This document shows, piece by piece, positions 1 to 6,352 of a DNA stretch of 14,542 nucleotides (position 1 is its first letter; every line of letters begins with the position of its first letter). The position numbers and the translations under genes are program-made. Origin of the DNA: Bacillota bacterium (GTDB lineage: Bacteria > Bacillota > Clostridia > UBA1381); assembly GCA_021203665.1 (NCBI GenBank), contig JAJQAT010000022.1:1-14542 (forward strand). The letters run 5' to 3'. The notes under the pieces were generated by a model, which was not told the origin of the DNA, searched no databases, and was given only the letters and a program-made list of their open reading frames with translations.

Positions 1-56
1 CACTTTTTGGAACTATTTTCTTTTTTTATTGTTACCTATCAATTATAACATAACAG

Positions 57-85
57 TTGAAAAAAATATTTTTATTTGATATAAT
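57..85 (+). promoter_or_regulatory. Sigma-A promoter of the glucosyltransferase gene
   Basis: The -35 box TTGAAA (57-62) and the -10 box TATAAT (80-85) are separated by 17 bp, so transcription should start near 92. The short 5' UTR then holds a small hairpin, GGGC-TTT-GCCC (98-108), before the ribosome binding site AAGGGG at about 118-123. The hairpin is too small and lacks a T-tract, so I do not read it as a terminator. The first 56 bases are AT-rich with a run of T at 21-27; I see no gene in them. Confidence 0.75.
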
Positions 86-131
86 AGTACAAACGAAGGG
101 CTTTGCCCGAAACAAATAAGGGGTATATAAA

Positions 132-1256
132 GTGAAAGTATTATTATTATCCGTTAAAGCGGGATACGGACATCATTCCACCGCGAAAGCGATAATGGAA
201 TGTTTTGAAGAAAGAGGACATCAGTGTCATATGCTCGATATTTTCGACTATATCAATCACCGTCTCGGAAATTCCATTCAGGACGGCTATCTTATTTCGA
301 CAAAATATCTTGCGAAAACCTACGGCAAGGCATACGGTAGGCTTGCGAGCAAGGATGAGCCTTATGACCGTCATTCGCTGATGTCTGTTTTTTCGAGGTT
401 TATATCAAACAGACTTGAAAAATTCGTAAGGGAATACAGTCCCGACTTGATAATAGGCACGCATAGCTATGCCGGTATATGTATAAGCATACTTGCGGAC
501 AACGCGGCTATAGACTGTCCGAGCGTAGGAATAGTGACGGATTTTACCGTTCACCCGTTCTGGGAAAGCACTTTTCTTGATTATTATGTAATTCCCGACG
601 AGCAGATTGCGTTTGAAATGCAGAAAAAGGGAATCGCGAGAAAGAAGCTTTTGCCGTTGGGAATACCGGTGAGAAAGCAATTTTCCGAAAAAATCGAAAG
701 GAATGAGGCGCGCGCCGCGCTCGGAATAGAGGATATTCCCACGGTGCTTGTTATGATGGGTTCCATGGGATACGGAAACATAAAGCAGCTGCTTGCCGAA
801 ATAGAAAGCAGTGCTTATGATTTTCAGATATTATGCGTGTGCGGTTCAAAAAAAAAAATCAAAAGCGCCGTGGACGAGTATGATTGGAAGAAAAAGGTGT
901 ACTCCTACGGATTTGTCGATAATGTGGACGTGATGATGGACGCGGCTGACTTCATAATAACAAAGCCGGGCGGTCTTACGACCTCCGAGGCTCTCGCAAA
1001 GGGACTTCCTATGATAACGATGAATCCCATACCCGGGCATGAGGACAGGAACCTCGGATTTCTTGTCAATAACGGCGCGGCAATAATGGTGAATAAGAAT
1101 TTCACCATTGCCGAGGCTGTCAATTTAATACTCGGCTGTCCCTGGAGAAGGGAGCTTATGGAGGAAAGCGTAAGGCATTTGGGCAAGAGAACCGCCGCGC
1201 ATGACCTTTATGAATTTTGCGTTAAAAAGGTTGAGGAAAAGTCGGCTTCAATCTGA
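132..1256 (+). CDS. MGDG synthase/UgtP-like processive diacylglycerol glucosyltransferase (GT28)
   Basis: This protein probably transfers sugar from a UDP-sugar to diacylglycerol at the inner face of the membrane, making glycolipids and lipoteichoic-acid anchors. The 374 residues match the family length. The N-terminal MGDG_synth half starts with GYGHHSTA (11-18), the glycine-rich acceptor-side loop, and has TDFTVH at 136-141. The C-terminal GT28 half carries KPGGLTTSEALAKGLP (from 278) and PGHEDRN (301-307), the nucleotide-sugar binding region. The start is GTG, chosen because AAGGGG precedes it and MKVLLLSVKAGYGHH is the canonical family N-terminus. It is transcribed alone and converges with rluA, overlapping it by 49 nt. 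Sugar and acceptor specificity cannot be read from sequence; a MurG-like role is unlikely because the N-terminal MGDG_synth domain is clear. Confidence 0.88.
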   Translation: MKVLLLSVKAGYGHHSTAKAIMECFEERGHQCHMLDIFDYINHRLGNSIQDGYLISTKYLAKTYGKAYGRLASKDEPYDRHSLMSVFSRFISNRLEKFVREYSPDLIIGTHSYAGICISILADNAAIDCPSVGIVTDFTVHPFWESTFLDYYVIPDEQIAFEMQKKGIARKKLLPLGIPVRKQFSEKIERNEARAALGIEDIPTVLVMMGSMGYGNIKQLLAEIESSAYDFQILCVCGSKKKIKSAVDEYDWKKKVYSYGFVDNVDVMMDAADFIITKPGGLTTSEALAKGLPMITMNPIPGHEDRNLGFLVNNGAAIMVNKNFTIAEAVNLILGCPWRRELMEESVRHLGKRTAAHDLYEFCVKKVEEKSASI

Positions 1257-2134
1257 AATTCCCTGCCCGAGAGATAGTTTAAAATACCGGCGTCGGAGCG
1301 GAAGTCAAAGCGCAGCTTGTAGCTTGTGAGCTTCATTTTGCCGCCGGAGCGCGAGCCGTATTTTTTGTCGCCGGAAAGCGGGTGACCTATATGTGCGAGC
1401 TGGGCGCGTATTTGATGGGTGCGTCCGGTTTCAAGCTCGACCTCGACAAGCGATTTGCCGCCGAGCGAGGCGATTACGGTGTATTTTGTTTTTATATTTT
1501 TTGAATTTGCGGTCAAAGTGTCCGTTACGGACACTTTTTTTTCGCCGCGCTCAAGATATGCCGTCAGGGTGCCGCTTCCCTCCATGCGTCCGTCCGCGAC
1601 GCAAAGATACAGCTTTTTTATTTCGCGGCTCCTTATTTTTTCGTTGATTATGCGGAGCGCGGCGGCATTTTTCGCGCCGATTATTATGCCCGAGGTGTTG
1701 CGGTCAAGGCGGTTCGCGAACGCGGGCGCGAAGCTGTGCTCGTTTTCGGGATTGTATTCGCCCTTTTTATATAGGTAGCTCTGCATTCTGCCCAGAAGGG
1801 TATCCTCCGTCCCGTTGTCGTCCGAATGTACCACAATGCCGCTTTCCTTATTTATCAGTATAATATTTTCGTCCTCGTATACCACGTCAATGTCGGAATT
1901 GCCCGCTGCGAAGCCGCTTTGCGGCTCGAAAAACTCGTCTTTAAGATACAGCCTCAGCACATCGCCCGCGCGGAGCATATATTTTCCGTCCCTTATATGC
2001 GCGCCGTTTACGCGCACGCAGTTTTTTCTGAGACTCTTATACAGCATACTCTGCGGCATATTCGCGAGATATTTTGTCAAAAATTTGTCAAGCCTTTGAC
2101 CCGCGTCGTTTGCGTTTATTGTAACCTCTTTCAT
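1208..2134 (-). CDS. RluA-family 23S rRNA/tRNA pseudouridine synthase
   Basis: The enzyme isomerises specific uridines to pseudouridine in structured RNA, most likely large-subunit rRNA. Residues 1-65 form an S4-type RNA-binding domain (QRLDKFL, VRVNGAHIRDGKYMLRAGD). The catalytic domain has NRLDRNTSG (141-149), in which D144 is the expected nucleophilic aspartate, and the C-terminal RTHQIRAQLAHIGHPLSGDKKYG signature. The arrangement fits RluC/RluD-type members, but the target uridine is not predictable. I start at ATG 2134 because GGAGGG lies 9 nt upstream; an in-frame upstream start would add 17 residues lying in the promoter's transcribed leader with no ribosome binding site. The 308 residues are a normal length. 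Its last 16 codons overlap the 3' end of the convergent glucosyltransferase gene. Confidence 0.92.
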   Translation of the reverse strand: MKEVTINANDAGQRLDKFLTKYLANMPQSMLYKSLRKNCVRVNGAHIRDGKYMLRAGDVLRLYLKDEFFEPQSGFAAGNSDIDVVYEDENIILINKESGIVVHSDDNGTEDTLLGRMQSYLYKKGEYNPENEHSFAPAFANRLDRNTSGIIIGAKNAAALRIINEKIRSREIKKLYLCVADGRMEGSGTLTAYLERGEKKVSVTDTLTANSKNIKTKYTVIASLGGKSLVEVELETGRTHQIRAQLAHIGHPLSGDKKYGSRSGGKMKLTSYKLRFDFRSDAGILNYLSGREFQIEADFSSTFLTQNS

Positions 2135-2173
2135 GTTAAATTTCCCTCCGTGAGTAAAAATATCTGATTTTAG

Positions 2174-2207
2174 ATATTGTAACACAAAAAAAAATATGTT
2201 ACAATAT
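2174..2207. promoter_or_regulatory. Symmetric bidirectional promoter for rluA (-) and the leader/YesL-mnmG unit (+)
   Basis: Arms ATATTGTAACA (2174-2184) and TGTTACAATAT (2197-2207) form a perfect 11-bp inverted repeat around a 12-nt A-rich spacer. On the + strand this gives TTGTAA (2177-2182), a 17-bp spacer and TACAAT (2200-2205). On the - strand exactly the same boxes appear: -35 from 2204-2199 and -10 from 2181-2176, also with 17 bp between. Predicted starts are near 2212 (+) and 2169 (-). A second inverted repeat, AATATCT/AGATATT with 6 nt between (2159-2178), covers the leftward start and could be an operator. Confidence 0.7.
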
Positions 2208-2240
2208 ACTTTACAGAATTAATGAAAAGGAGATAGTAAC

Positions 2241-2345
2241 GTGAAAAACAAGCTGCGCATCTCACCATTTTTCGAAACTCGGAGTATACACATACGCCGT
2301 CGTTTCTCAAAAAGGCAATCTGCTTGCTTCTTTTCCGCGTTATAA
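2241..2345 (+). CDS. Possible 34-residue basic leader peptide (or non-coding leader)
   Basis: A GTG codon lies 8 nt behind a strong ribosome binding site, AAGGAG (2227-2232), and only about 29 nt after the predicted + start of the symmetric promoter. It opens a 34-codon frame ending in TAA at 2345, 36 nt before the YesL-like gene. The peptide is basic (nine K/R, including three consecutive arginines at 19-21) and ends FFSAL; I recognise no family. The same bases can also fold: AAAAG-GCAA pairs with TTGC-CTTTT (with a TT bulge) at about 2304-2334, and a GC hairpin follows at 2350-2366. So this may instead be a structured leader or a copy of a small dispersed repeat. A coding role is plausible only from the ribosome binding site and position. 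Confidence 0.35.
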   Translation: MKNKLRISPFFETRSIHIRRRFSKRQSACFFSAL

Positions 2346-2349
2346 TTTA

Positions 2350-2366
2350 TGCCGCCTTTGGCGGCA
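2350..2366 (+). other. Short GC-rich hairpin just upstream of the YesL-like ribosome binding site
   Basis: TGCCGCC-TTT-GGCGGCA is a perfect 7-bp stem with a 3-nt loop. It ends 4 nt before the GGAGGA ribosome binding site (2371-2376) of the YesL-like gene. No T-tract follows on either strand, so it is not a standard terminator. It could protect the 5' end of the coding message, isolate the ribosome binding site from upstream folding, or be the end of a small repeat element. Confidence 0.5.
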
Positions 2367-2381
2367 GAATGGAGGATTAAT

Positions 2382-3269
2382 ATGGGACTATTCGGCGGCG
2401 GCTATGACAAGCCGGGAAAAGGCGTGGACAAAAATGAGCCTAAAAAGAAAGGTTTTTTCTTATTTTTTGATGTTTTAATACATAAGTTTTCCAAATTTAT
2501 CGGCGCGAACTGCCTGTATTCGTTGGTGAGCATATTGTGGGCGGCGATATTGTTCGTTGTGGGAATGTTTATGCTGGCGAACACGGGTATAGTCACATCA
2601 TTGGCGGCGGCAATGGAGGGCACGGGTATCGGCGAGGCGGATTTACAGGTGATACTCGCGATTATGTTTGCGGTTTCCGTGTTTGTGCTGTGGGGCTCCG
2701 GTCCGGCATCGGCGGCTTACGCGTATGTGAACAGGTGCTTTACCAGGGGCGAGCCGGTATGGGTCGCGAGCGACGGCAAGGATAAATTTAAGGAAAACTT
2801 CAAGCAGGGAATGATTGTGGTTATAATAGACCTGTTGGTGCTTGTACTCGGCATGAACGCGGTGCATTTCTATTATTCTCTGTACGCGGAGTCGGGAAGC
2901 ATACTGTGGATGCTGCTTACCTATGTAATGGTGCTCGCGCTTATAATATATACAATGATGCACCCGTATTTGTATCAGATGATGGTTACGTTTGAATGTA
3001 AAACAGGCGCACTGTATAAGAACGCGCTTATAATTACGCTCGCGAAGCTGCCGGGCAATTTCTTTTTGCTGCTTTTCGATGCCGCGGTGCTGTTCGCGCT
3101 GTTCCTGTTTATAAACCCGATTGCGGCTGCGCTTATAATTGCGGTGATAGGACTTTGCATAACGCGTTATCCGGGTGAGTTTTACGCGGCGAGAGTGATA
3201 GAACGCTCAATTCTAAAGGATATGAAGAAAAAACAGCCGAAAATCGAATACATCGAGGAGGACGCGTAA
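2382..3269 (+). CDS. YesL/DUF624-like integral membrane protein
   Basis: This 295-residue membrane protein has a short charged cytoplasmic N-terminus (residues 1-25, rich in K and G), then about six hydrophobic segments, and a charged C-terminus (KDMKKKQPKIEYIEEDA). Between the second and third segments it carries GPASAAYAYVNRCFTRGEP (from 107) and DKFKENFKQG (136 on), the layout seen in YesL (DUF624) proteins, whose function is poorly known; some lie in sugar-utilisation loci. Family assignment rests on this pattern and is moderate. Start ATG 2382 is chosen because GGAGGA sits 5 nt upstream; an in-frame ATG at 2349 lies inside the GC hairpin and has no ribosome binding site. Its stop codon overlaps the mnmG start (TAATG), so the two are probably translationally coupled. 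Confidence 0.72.
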   Translation: MGLFGGGYDKPGKGVDKNEPKKKGFFLFFDVLIHKFSKFIGANCLYSLVSILWAAILFVVGMFMLANTGIVTSLAAAMEGTGIGEADLQVILAIMFAVSVFVLWGSGPASAAYAYVNRCFTRGEPVWVASDGKDKFKENFKQGMIVVIIDLLVLVLGMNAVHFYYSLYAESGSILWMLLTYVMVLALIIYTMMHPYLYQMMVTFECKTGALYKNALIITLAKLPGNFFLLLFDAAVLFALFLFINPIAAALIIAVIGLCITRYPGEFYAARVIERSILKDMKKKQPKIEYIEEDA

Positions 3270-5149
3270 TGATTTTGGGTGAATACGATATTGCCGTGAT
3301 AGGCGGCGGACACGCCGGCTGTGAGGCGGCGCTTGCGGCGGCAAGACTGGGCGTTAAGACGGTTATGTTTTCCATAAGTCTTGACGCTATAGGAAATCTT
3401 CCCTGCAATCCGAGCATAGGCGGAACGGCAAAGGGACACCTTGTGCGCGAGGTGGACGCGCTCGGCGGCGAGATGGGCAAGGCGGCGGACGCGTCGTTTA
3501 TACAGTCCAAGATGCTCAACCGCGGCAAGGGTCCCGCCGTACATTCTCTGCGCGCTCAGATTGACCGTAAGAAATATCATGCCGAAATGAAAAAGCGTCT
3601 TGAAAATCAAGAAAATTTACAAATTAAGCAGGCGGAAATCGTAAATATACTGACCGATGAAAATAATAACGTCACGGGTGTCGTGACGCAAACGGGCGCG
3701 CAATACCGCGTAAGGGCGGCGGTAATCGCGAGCGGAACATATCTTAAGGGTAAAATTTTGATAGGAAATTATTCGCGCGAGAGCGGTCCGGACGGTATGT
3801 TTCCGGCGAATGAGCTGTCGGAGAATCTGCGCCGGCTCGGCATTGAGCTTAAACGCTTTAAGACGGGCACTCCCGCGAGAATACATGCCGACACGCTCGA
3901 TTACTCCAAAATGGAGATTGAGGAGGGCGACGAAAAAATAGTGCCGTTCTCCTTTGAAACGGAGAATACGGGAAAAAATCTCGTGCCGTGTTATCTTGTG
4001 TACACAAACGAAAAAACGCATAAGATTATTCGCGATAATTTAAATCGCTCCGCCATGTACGGCGGAATGGTTGAGGGCGTGGGACCGAGATATTGCCCGT
4101 CCATCGAGGATAAGGTGGTGCGCTTTGCGGATAAGCCGAGGCATCAGCTTTTTATTGAGCCGATGGGTCTTGACACGAAGGAGATGTACGCGCAGGGATT
4201 TTCGACGAGTATGCCGGAGGACGTGCAGCTTGAAATGTACAGGAGCGTCGAGGGACTTGAAAATGTTGAGATAATGCGCAGCGCATACGCCATTGAATAC
4301 GACTGCTGCGACCCGACCCAGCTTACCGCCGCTCTTGAATTTAAGACTGTCGGCGGACTTTACGGCGCGGGTCAGTTTAACGGCACGTCCGGCTATGAGG
4401 AGGCGGCGGCTCAGGGACTTATCGCCGGCATAAATGCGGCGCTCAAGCTGAAGAACGAGCCGCCGCTGATACTTAAGCGCTCGGACGGCTATATCGGCAC
4501 GCTTATTGACGACCTGATAACAAAGGGAACGAACGAGCCTTACAGAATGATGACGTCGCGCTCGGAATACCGTCTGCTTTTGCGGCAGGACAACGCCGAT
4601 GAGCGTCTTACGCCGTTCGGCTACAGGGTGGGACTTATAAGCGGGGAGCGTTATAAAAAATTCCTTGAAAAAACAGATATGATAAAAAAGGAAATCGAAA
4701 GAATATCCAAAATAGTCGTGCCGCCGAAGGATGCGAATCCAATCCTGGAGCGCAGCGGCTCCGCACCGGTTAAAACCGGCATAAGGCTGAGCGATATGCT
4801 GAAGCGTCCGGAGCTTGACTATGAAAAAACAGCCGATGCCGACCCTGACCGTAAGCCGCTTCCCGACGCGGTATGCGAGCAGGTGGAAATAAAGCTGAAA
4901 TACGACGGATATATAAAGCGTCAAATAGCGCAGGTTGAGCAGTTTAAGAAAATGGAGGAAAAGCTTCTGCCCGAAAATCAGGATTATTCCGACATACACG
5001 GTCTGCGCCTGGAGGCGAGGCAGAAATTGAATAAGATACAGCCGAAGTCATTGGGTCAGGCGTCGAGAATATCGGGCGTTTCGCCGTCGGATATGTCGGT
5101 GCTTATCGTATGGCTCGAAGCACAAAAAAATGAAGAAAGAAAGGATTGA
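3269..5149 (+). CDS. mnmG: tRNA uridine-34 5-carboxymethylaminomethyl modification enzyme MnmG (GidA)
   Basis: MnmG works with the GTPase MnmE, FAD and a folate one-carbon unit to add the (carboxymethyl)aminomethyl group to wobble U34 of several tRNAs. The 626 residues are full length. Visible signatures are the FAD dinucleotide fold GGGHAGCE (12-19), PCNPSIGG (45-52), GPRYCPSIEDK (272-282) followed by RHQLFIEP, and SDGYIGTLIDDL with TSRSEYRLLLRQDNAD further on, then the helical C-terminal domain that binds MnmE and tRNA. The ATG overlaps the stop of the YesL-like gene, and GAGGAGG lies inside that gene's end. mnmE and rsmG, frequent neighbours of mnmG, are not in the window; here it is flanked by a membrane protein and an aldo/keto reductase. 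Confidence 0.97.
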   Translation: MILGEYDIAVIGGGHAGCEAALAAARLGVKTVMFSISLDAIGNLPCNPSIGGTAKGHLVREVDALGGEMGKAADASFIQSKMLNRGKGPAVHSLRAQIDRKKYHAEMKKRLENQENLQIKQAEIVNILTDENNNVTGVVTQTGAQYRVRAAVIASGTYLKGKILIGNYSRESGPDGMFPANELSENLRRLGIELKRFKTGTPARIHADTLDYSKMEIEEGDEKIVPFSFETENTGKNLVPCYLVYTNEKTHKIIRDNLNRSAMYGGMVEGVGPRYCPSIEDKVVRFADKPRHQLFIEPMGLDTKEMYAQGFSTSMPEDVQLEMYRSVEGLENVEIMRSAYAIEYDCCDPTQLTAALEFKTVGGLYGAGQFNGTSGYEEAAAQGLIAGINAALKLKNEPPLILKRSDGYIGTLIDDLITKGTNEPYRMMTSRSEYRLLLRQDNADERLTPFGYRVGLISGERYKKFLEKTDMIKKEIERISKIVVPPKDANPILERSGSAPVKTGIRLSDMLKRPELDYEKTADADPDRKPLPDAVCEQVEIKLKYDGYIKRQIAQVEQFKKMEEKLLPENQDYSDIHGLRLEARQKLNKIQPKSLGQASRISGVSPSDMSVLIVWLEAQKNEERKD

Positions 5150-5154
5150 TTGGT

Positions 5155-6258
5155 ATGAAGTACAGAACACTTGCCGGAGAAAGGGTGTCGGTTTTGGGAT
5201 TCGGTTGTATGAGATTCCCGACCACATCTAAAAACGCGGCGGATATTGACAAGGAAAAATCAGCGGAAATGTTAAGATACGCGGCGGAAAACGGCGTGAA
5301 TTATTTTGACAGCGCGTATGTGTATCACGAGGAGATGAGCGAGAGCTTTATAGGCGAGGTTTTAAAGCCCTACCGCGATAAAATCTATTTTGCTACAAAA
5401 TGTCCCACATGGAGAGTTAAAAGCGAGGACGACTTCGACCATATGCTTGACGAGCAGCTTGAAAGACTGCAAACCGACCATATAGATTTCTACCTTATGC
5501 ACGCTTTAAGCAAGGACAGATTTACCAATATCGTCGAGAAATTCAATCTTATAGATAAGCTGAATAAGGCAAAGGCGGACGGAAAAATACGCCATATAGG
5601 CTTTTCGTTCCACGACGACCTTGAAACCTTCAAGAAAATCATCGACGCCAATCCGGCGTGGGAGTTTTGTCAGATACAGTACAACTACATAAACCTGAAT
5701 TACCAGGCGGGCACAGAGGGGTTGGAATACGCTCATAAAAAGGGACTTGACGTTGTAATAATGGAGCCGCTTTTGGGCGGAAAGCTCGCGAATTTGTCGC
5801 CGCAGGTTGCCGAAACCCTTTCGGACGAAAAATCCTCCGTGGAATGGGCGATGGACTTTTTATGGAACCGCGAGGAGGTATCTCTTATTTTGAGCGGAAT
5901 GGGCGCGATGGATCAGGTTCGCTCAAATATGGAATACGCGGATAAGGCGGAGGTCGGAATGCTGTCAAGCGAGAACCTTGATATGCTTGCACACGCCAAG
6001 GAGGTATTCGATAAAATGGCGCTTGTGCCCTGCACAAAGTGCGCGTATTGTATGCCGTGTCCCTTCGGATTGGATATTCCCAAAACCTTTGAGGCGTATA
6101 ACGCCACGGCGTTGGATATGGGCAAGGCTAAGGCGATATACGCGGAGCTTGAAAAGGGCGCAGACCAATGCAAAAAGTGCAAAAAATGTGAAAGCGTCTG
6201 TCCGCAGAGTATAAGGATAAGCTCGGTTATGACAAAGATAGCCGAAATATTCAAATAG
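5155..6258 (+). CDS. Aldo/keto reductase with C-terminal ferredoxin-type Fe-S domain
   Basis: The N-terminal TIM-barrel is an NAD(P)H-dependent aldo/keto reductase with the catalytic tetrad visible: D52, Y57 (in FDSAYVYH), K82 (FATK) and H116 (LMH). After residue 290 two cysteine clusters follow, C293-C296-C299-C302-P and C339-C342-C345-C349-P, the ferredoxin-like part of the anaerobe family COG1453. This suggests coupling of a carbonyl or dehydrogenation reaction to an iron-sulfur electron carrier in the cytoplasm; the substrate is unknown. The ATG at 5155 is chosen because AAAGGA lies 9 nt upstream and the protein then begins KYRTLAGERVSVLGFG as the family does. A TTG at 5146 overlapping the mnmG stop has no room for a ribosome binding site. 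It starts 5 nt after mnmG and is the last gene of that operon. Confidence 0.93.
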   Translation: MKYRTLAGERVSVLGFGCMRFPTTSKNAADIDKEKSAEMLRYAAENGVNYFDSAYVYHEEMSESFIGEVLKPYRDKIYFATKCPTWRVKSEDDFDHMLDEQLERLQTDHIDFYLMHALSKDRFTNIVEKFNLIDKLNKAKADGKIRHIGFSFHDDLETFKKIIDANPAWEFCQIQYNYINLNYQAGTEGLEYAHKKGLDVVIMEPLLGGKLANLSPQVAETLSDEKSSVEWAMDFLWNREEVSLILSGMGAMDQVRSNMEYADKAEVGMLSSENLDMLAHAKEVFDKMALVPCTKCAYCMPCPFGLDIPKTFEAYNATALDMGKAKAIYAELEKGADQCKKCKKCESVCPQSIRISSVMTKIAEIFK

Positions 6259-6290
6259 ACAAAGCTGTCGGGTTTTGTCGGCAGTATTAT

Positions 6291-6319
6291 TTGACATTGA
6301 CCCTCCTGTGTGTTATAAT
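6291..6319 (+). promoter_or_regulatory. Consensus extended -10 promoter of the O-acetylation operon
   Basis: TTGACA (6291-6296), a 17-bp spacer and TATAAT (6314-6319) are both perfect, and TG at 6311-6312 adds an extended -10. Transcription should start near 6326, giving a leader of about 27 nt. The spacer itself contains one arm of a 14-bp inverted repeat whose other arm includes the ribosome binding site. Confidence 0.88.
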
Positions 6320-6351
6320 TCTTTCCGGTAAACAAAAACAGGAGGGTCAAT
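6296..6351 (+). repeat. 14-bp perfect inverted repeat joining promoter spacer and ribosome binding site
   Basis: ATTGACCCTCCTGT (6296-6309) is the exact reverse complement of ACAGGAGGGTCAAT (6338-6351). The left arm lies in the promoter spacer, upstream of the predicted start near 6326; the right arm contains the ribosome binding site GGAGGG (6341-6346) and runs into the T-rich start region. Only RNA entering from upstream would contain both arms and could fold a 14-bp stem with a 28-nt loop, hiding the ribosome binding site. The four T after the right arm could also let it act as a weak terminator for the mnmG operon. Confidence 0.7.
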
Positions 6352-6352
6352 T

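Noticed and set aside
98..108. GGGC-TTT-GCCC hairpin as a terminator or riboswitch
   Set aside because: Its stem is only 4 bp with no T-tract, and it sits between a good promoter and a ribosome binding site, so at most it is a leader hairpin.
2349..2381. An 11-residue N-terminal extension of the YesL-like protein
   Set aside because: That ATG lies in the GC hairpin with no ribosome binding site, whereas ATG 2382 has GGAGGA at good spacing.
4040..4999. A 319-codon open frame on the minus strand inside mnmG
   Set aside because: It is antisense to an unambiguous, fully conserved enzyme. Its translation is a low-complexity mix rich in R, L and H with no domain, and it has no ribosome binding site. 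It arises from the coding strand's codon bias.
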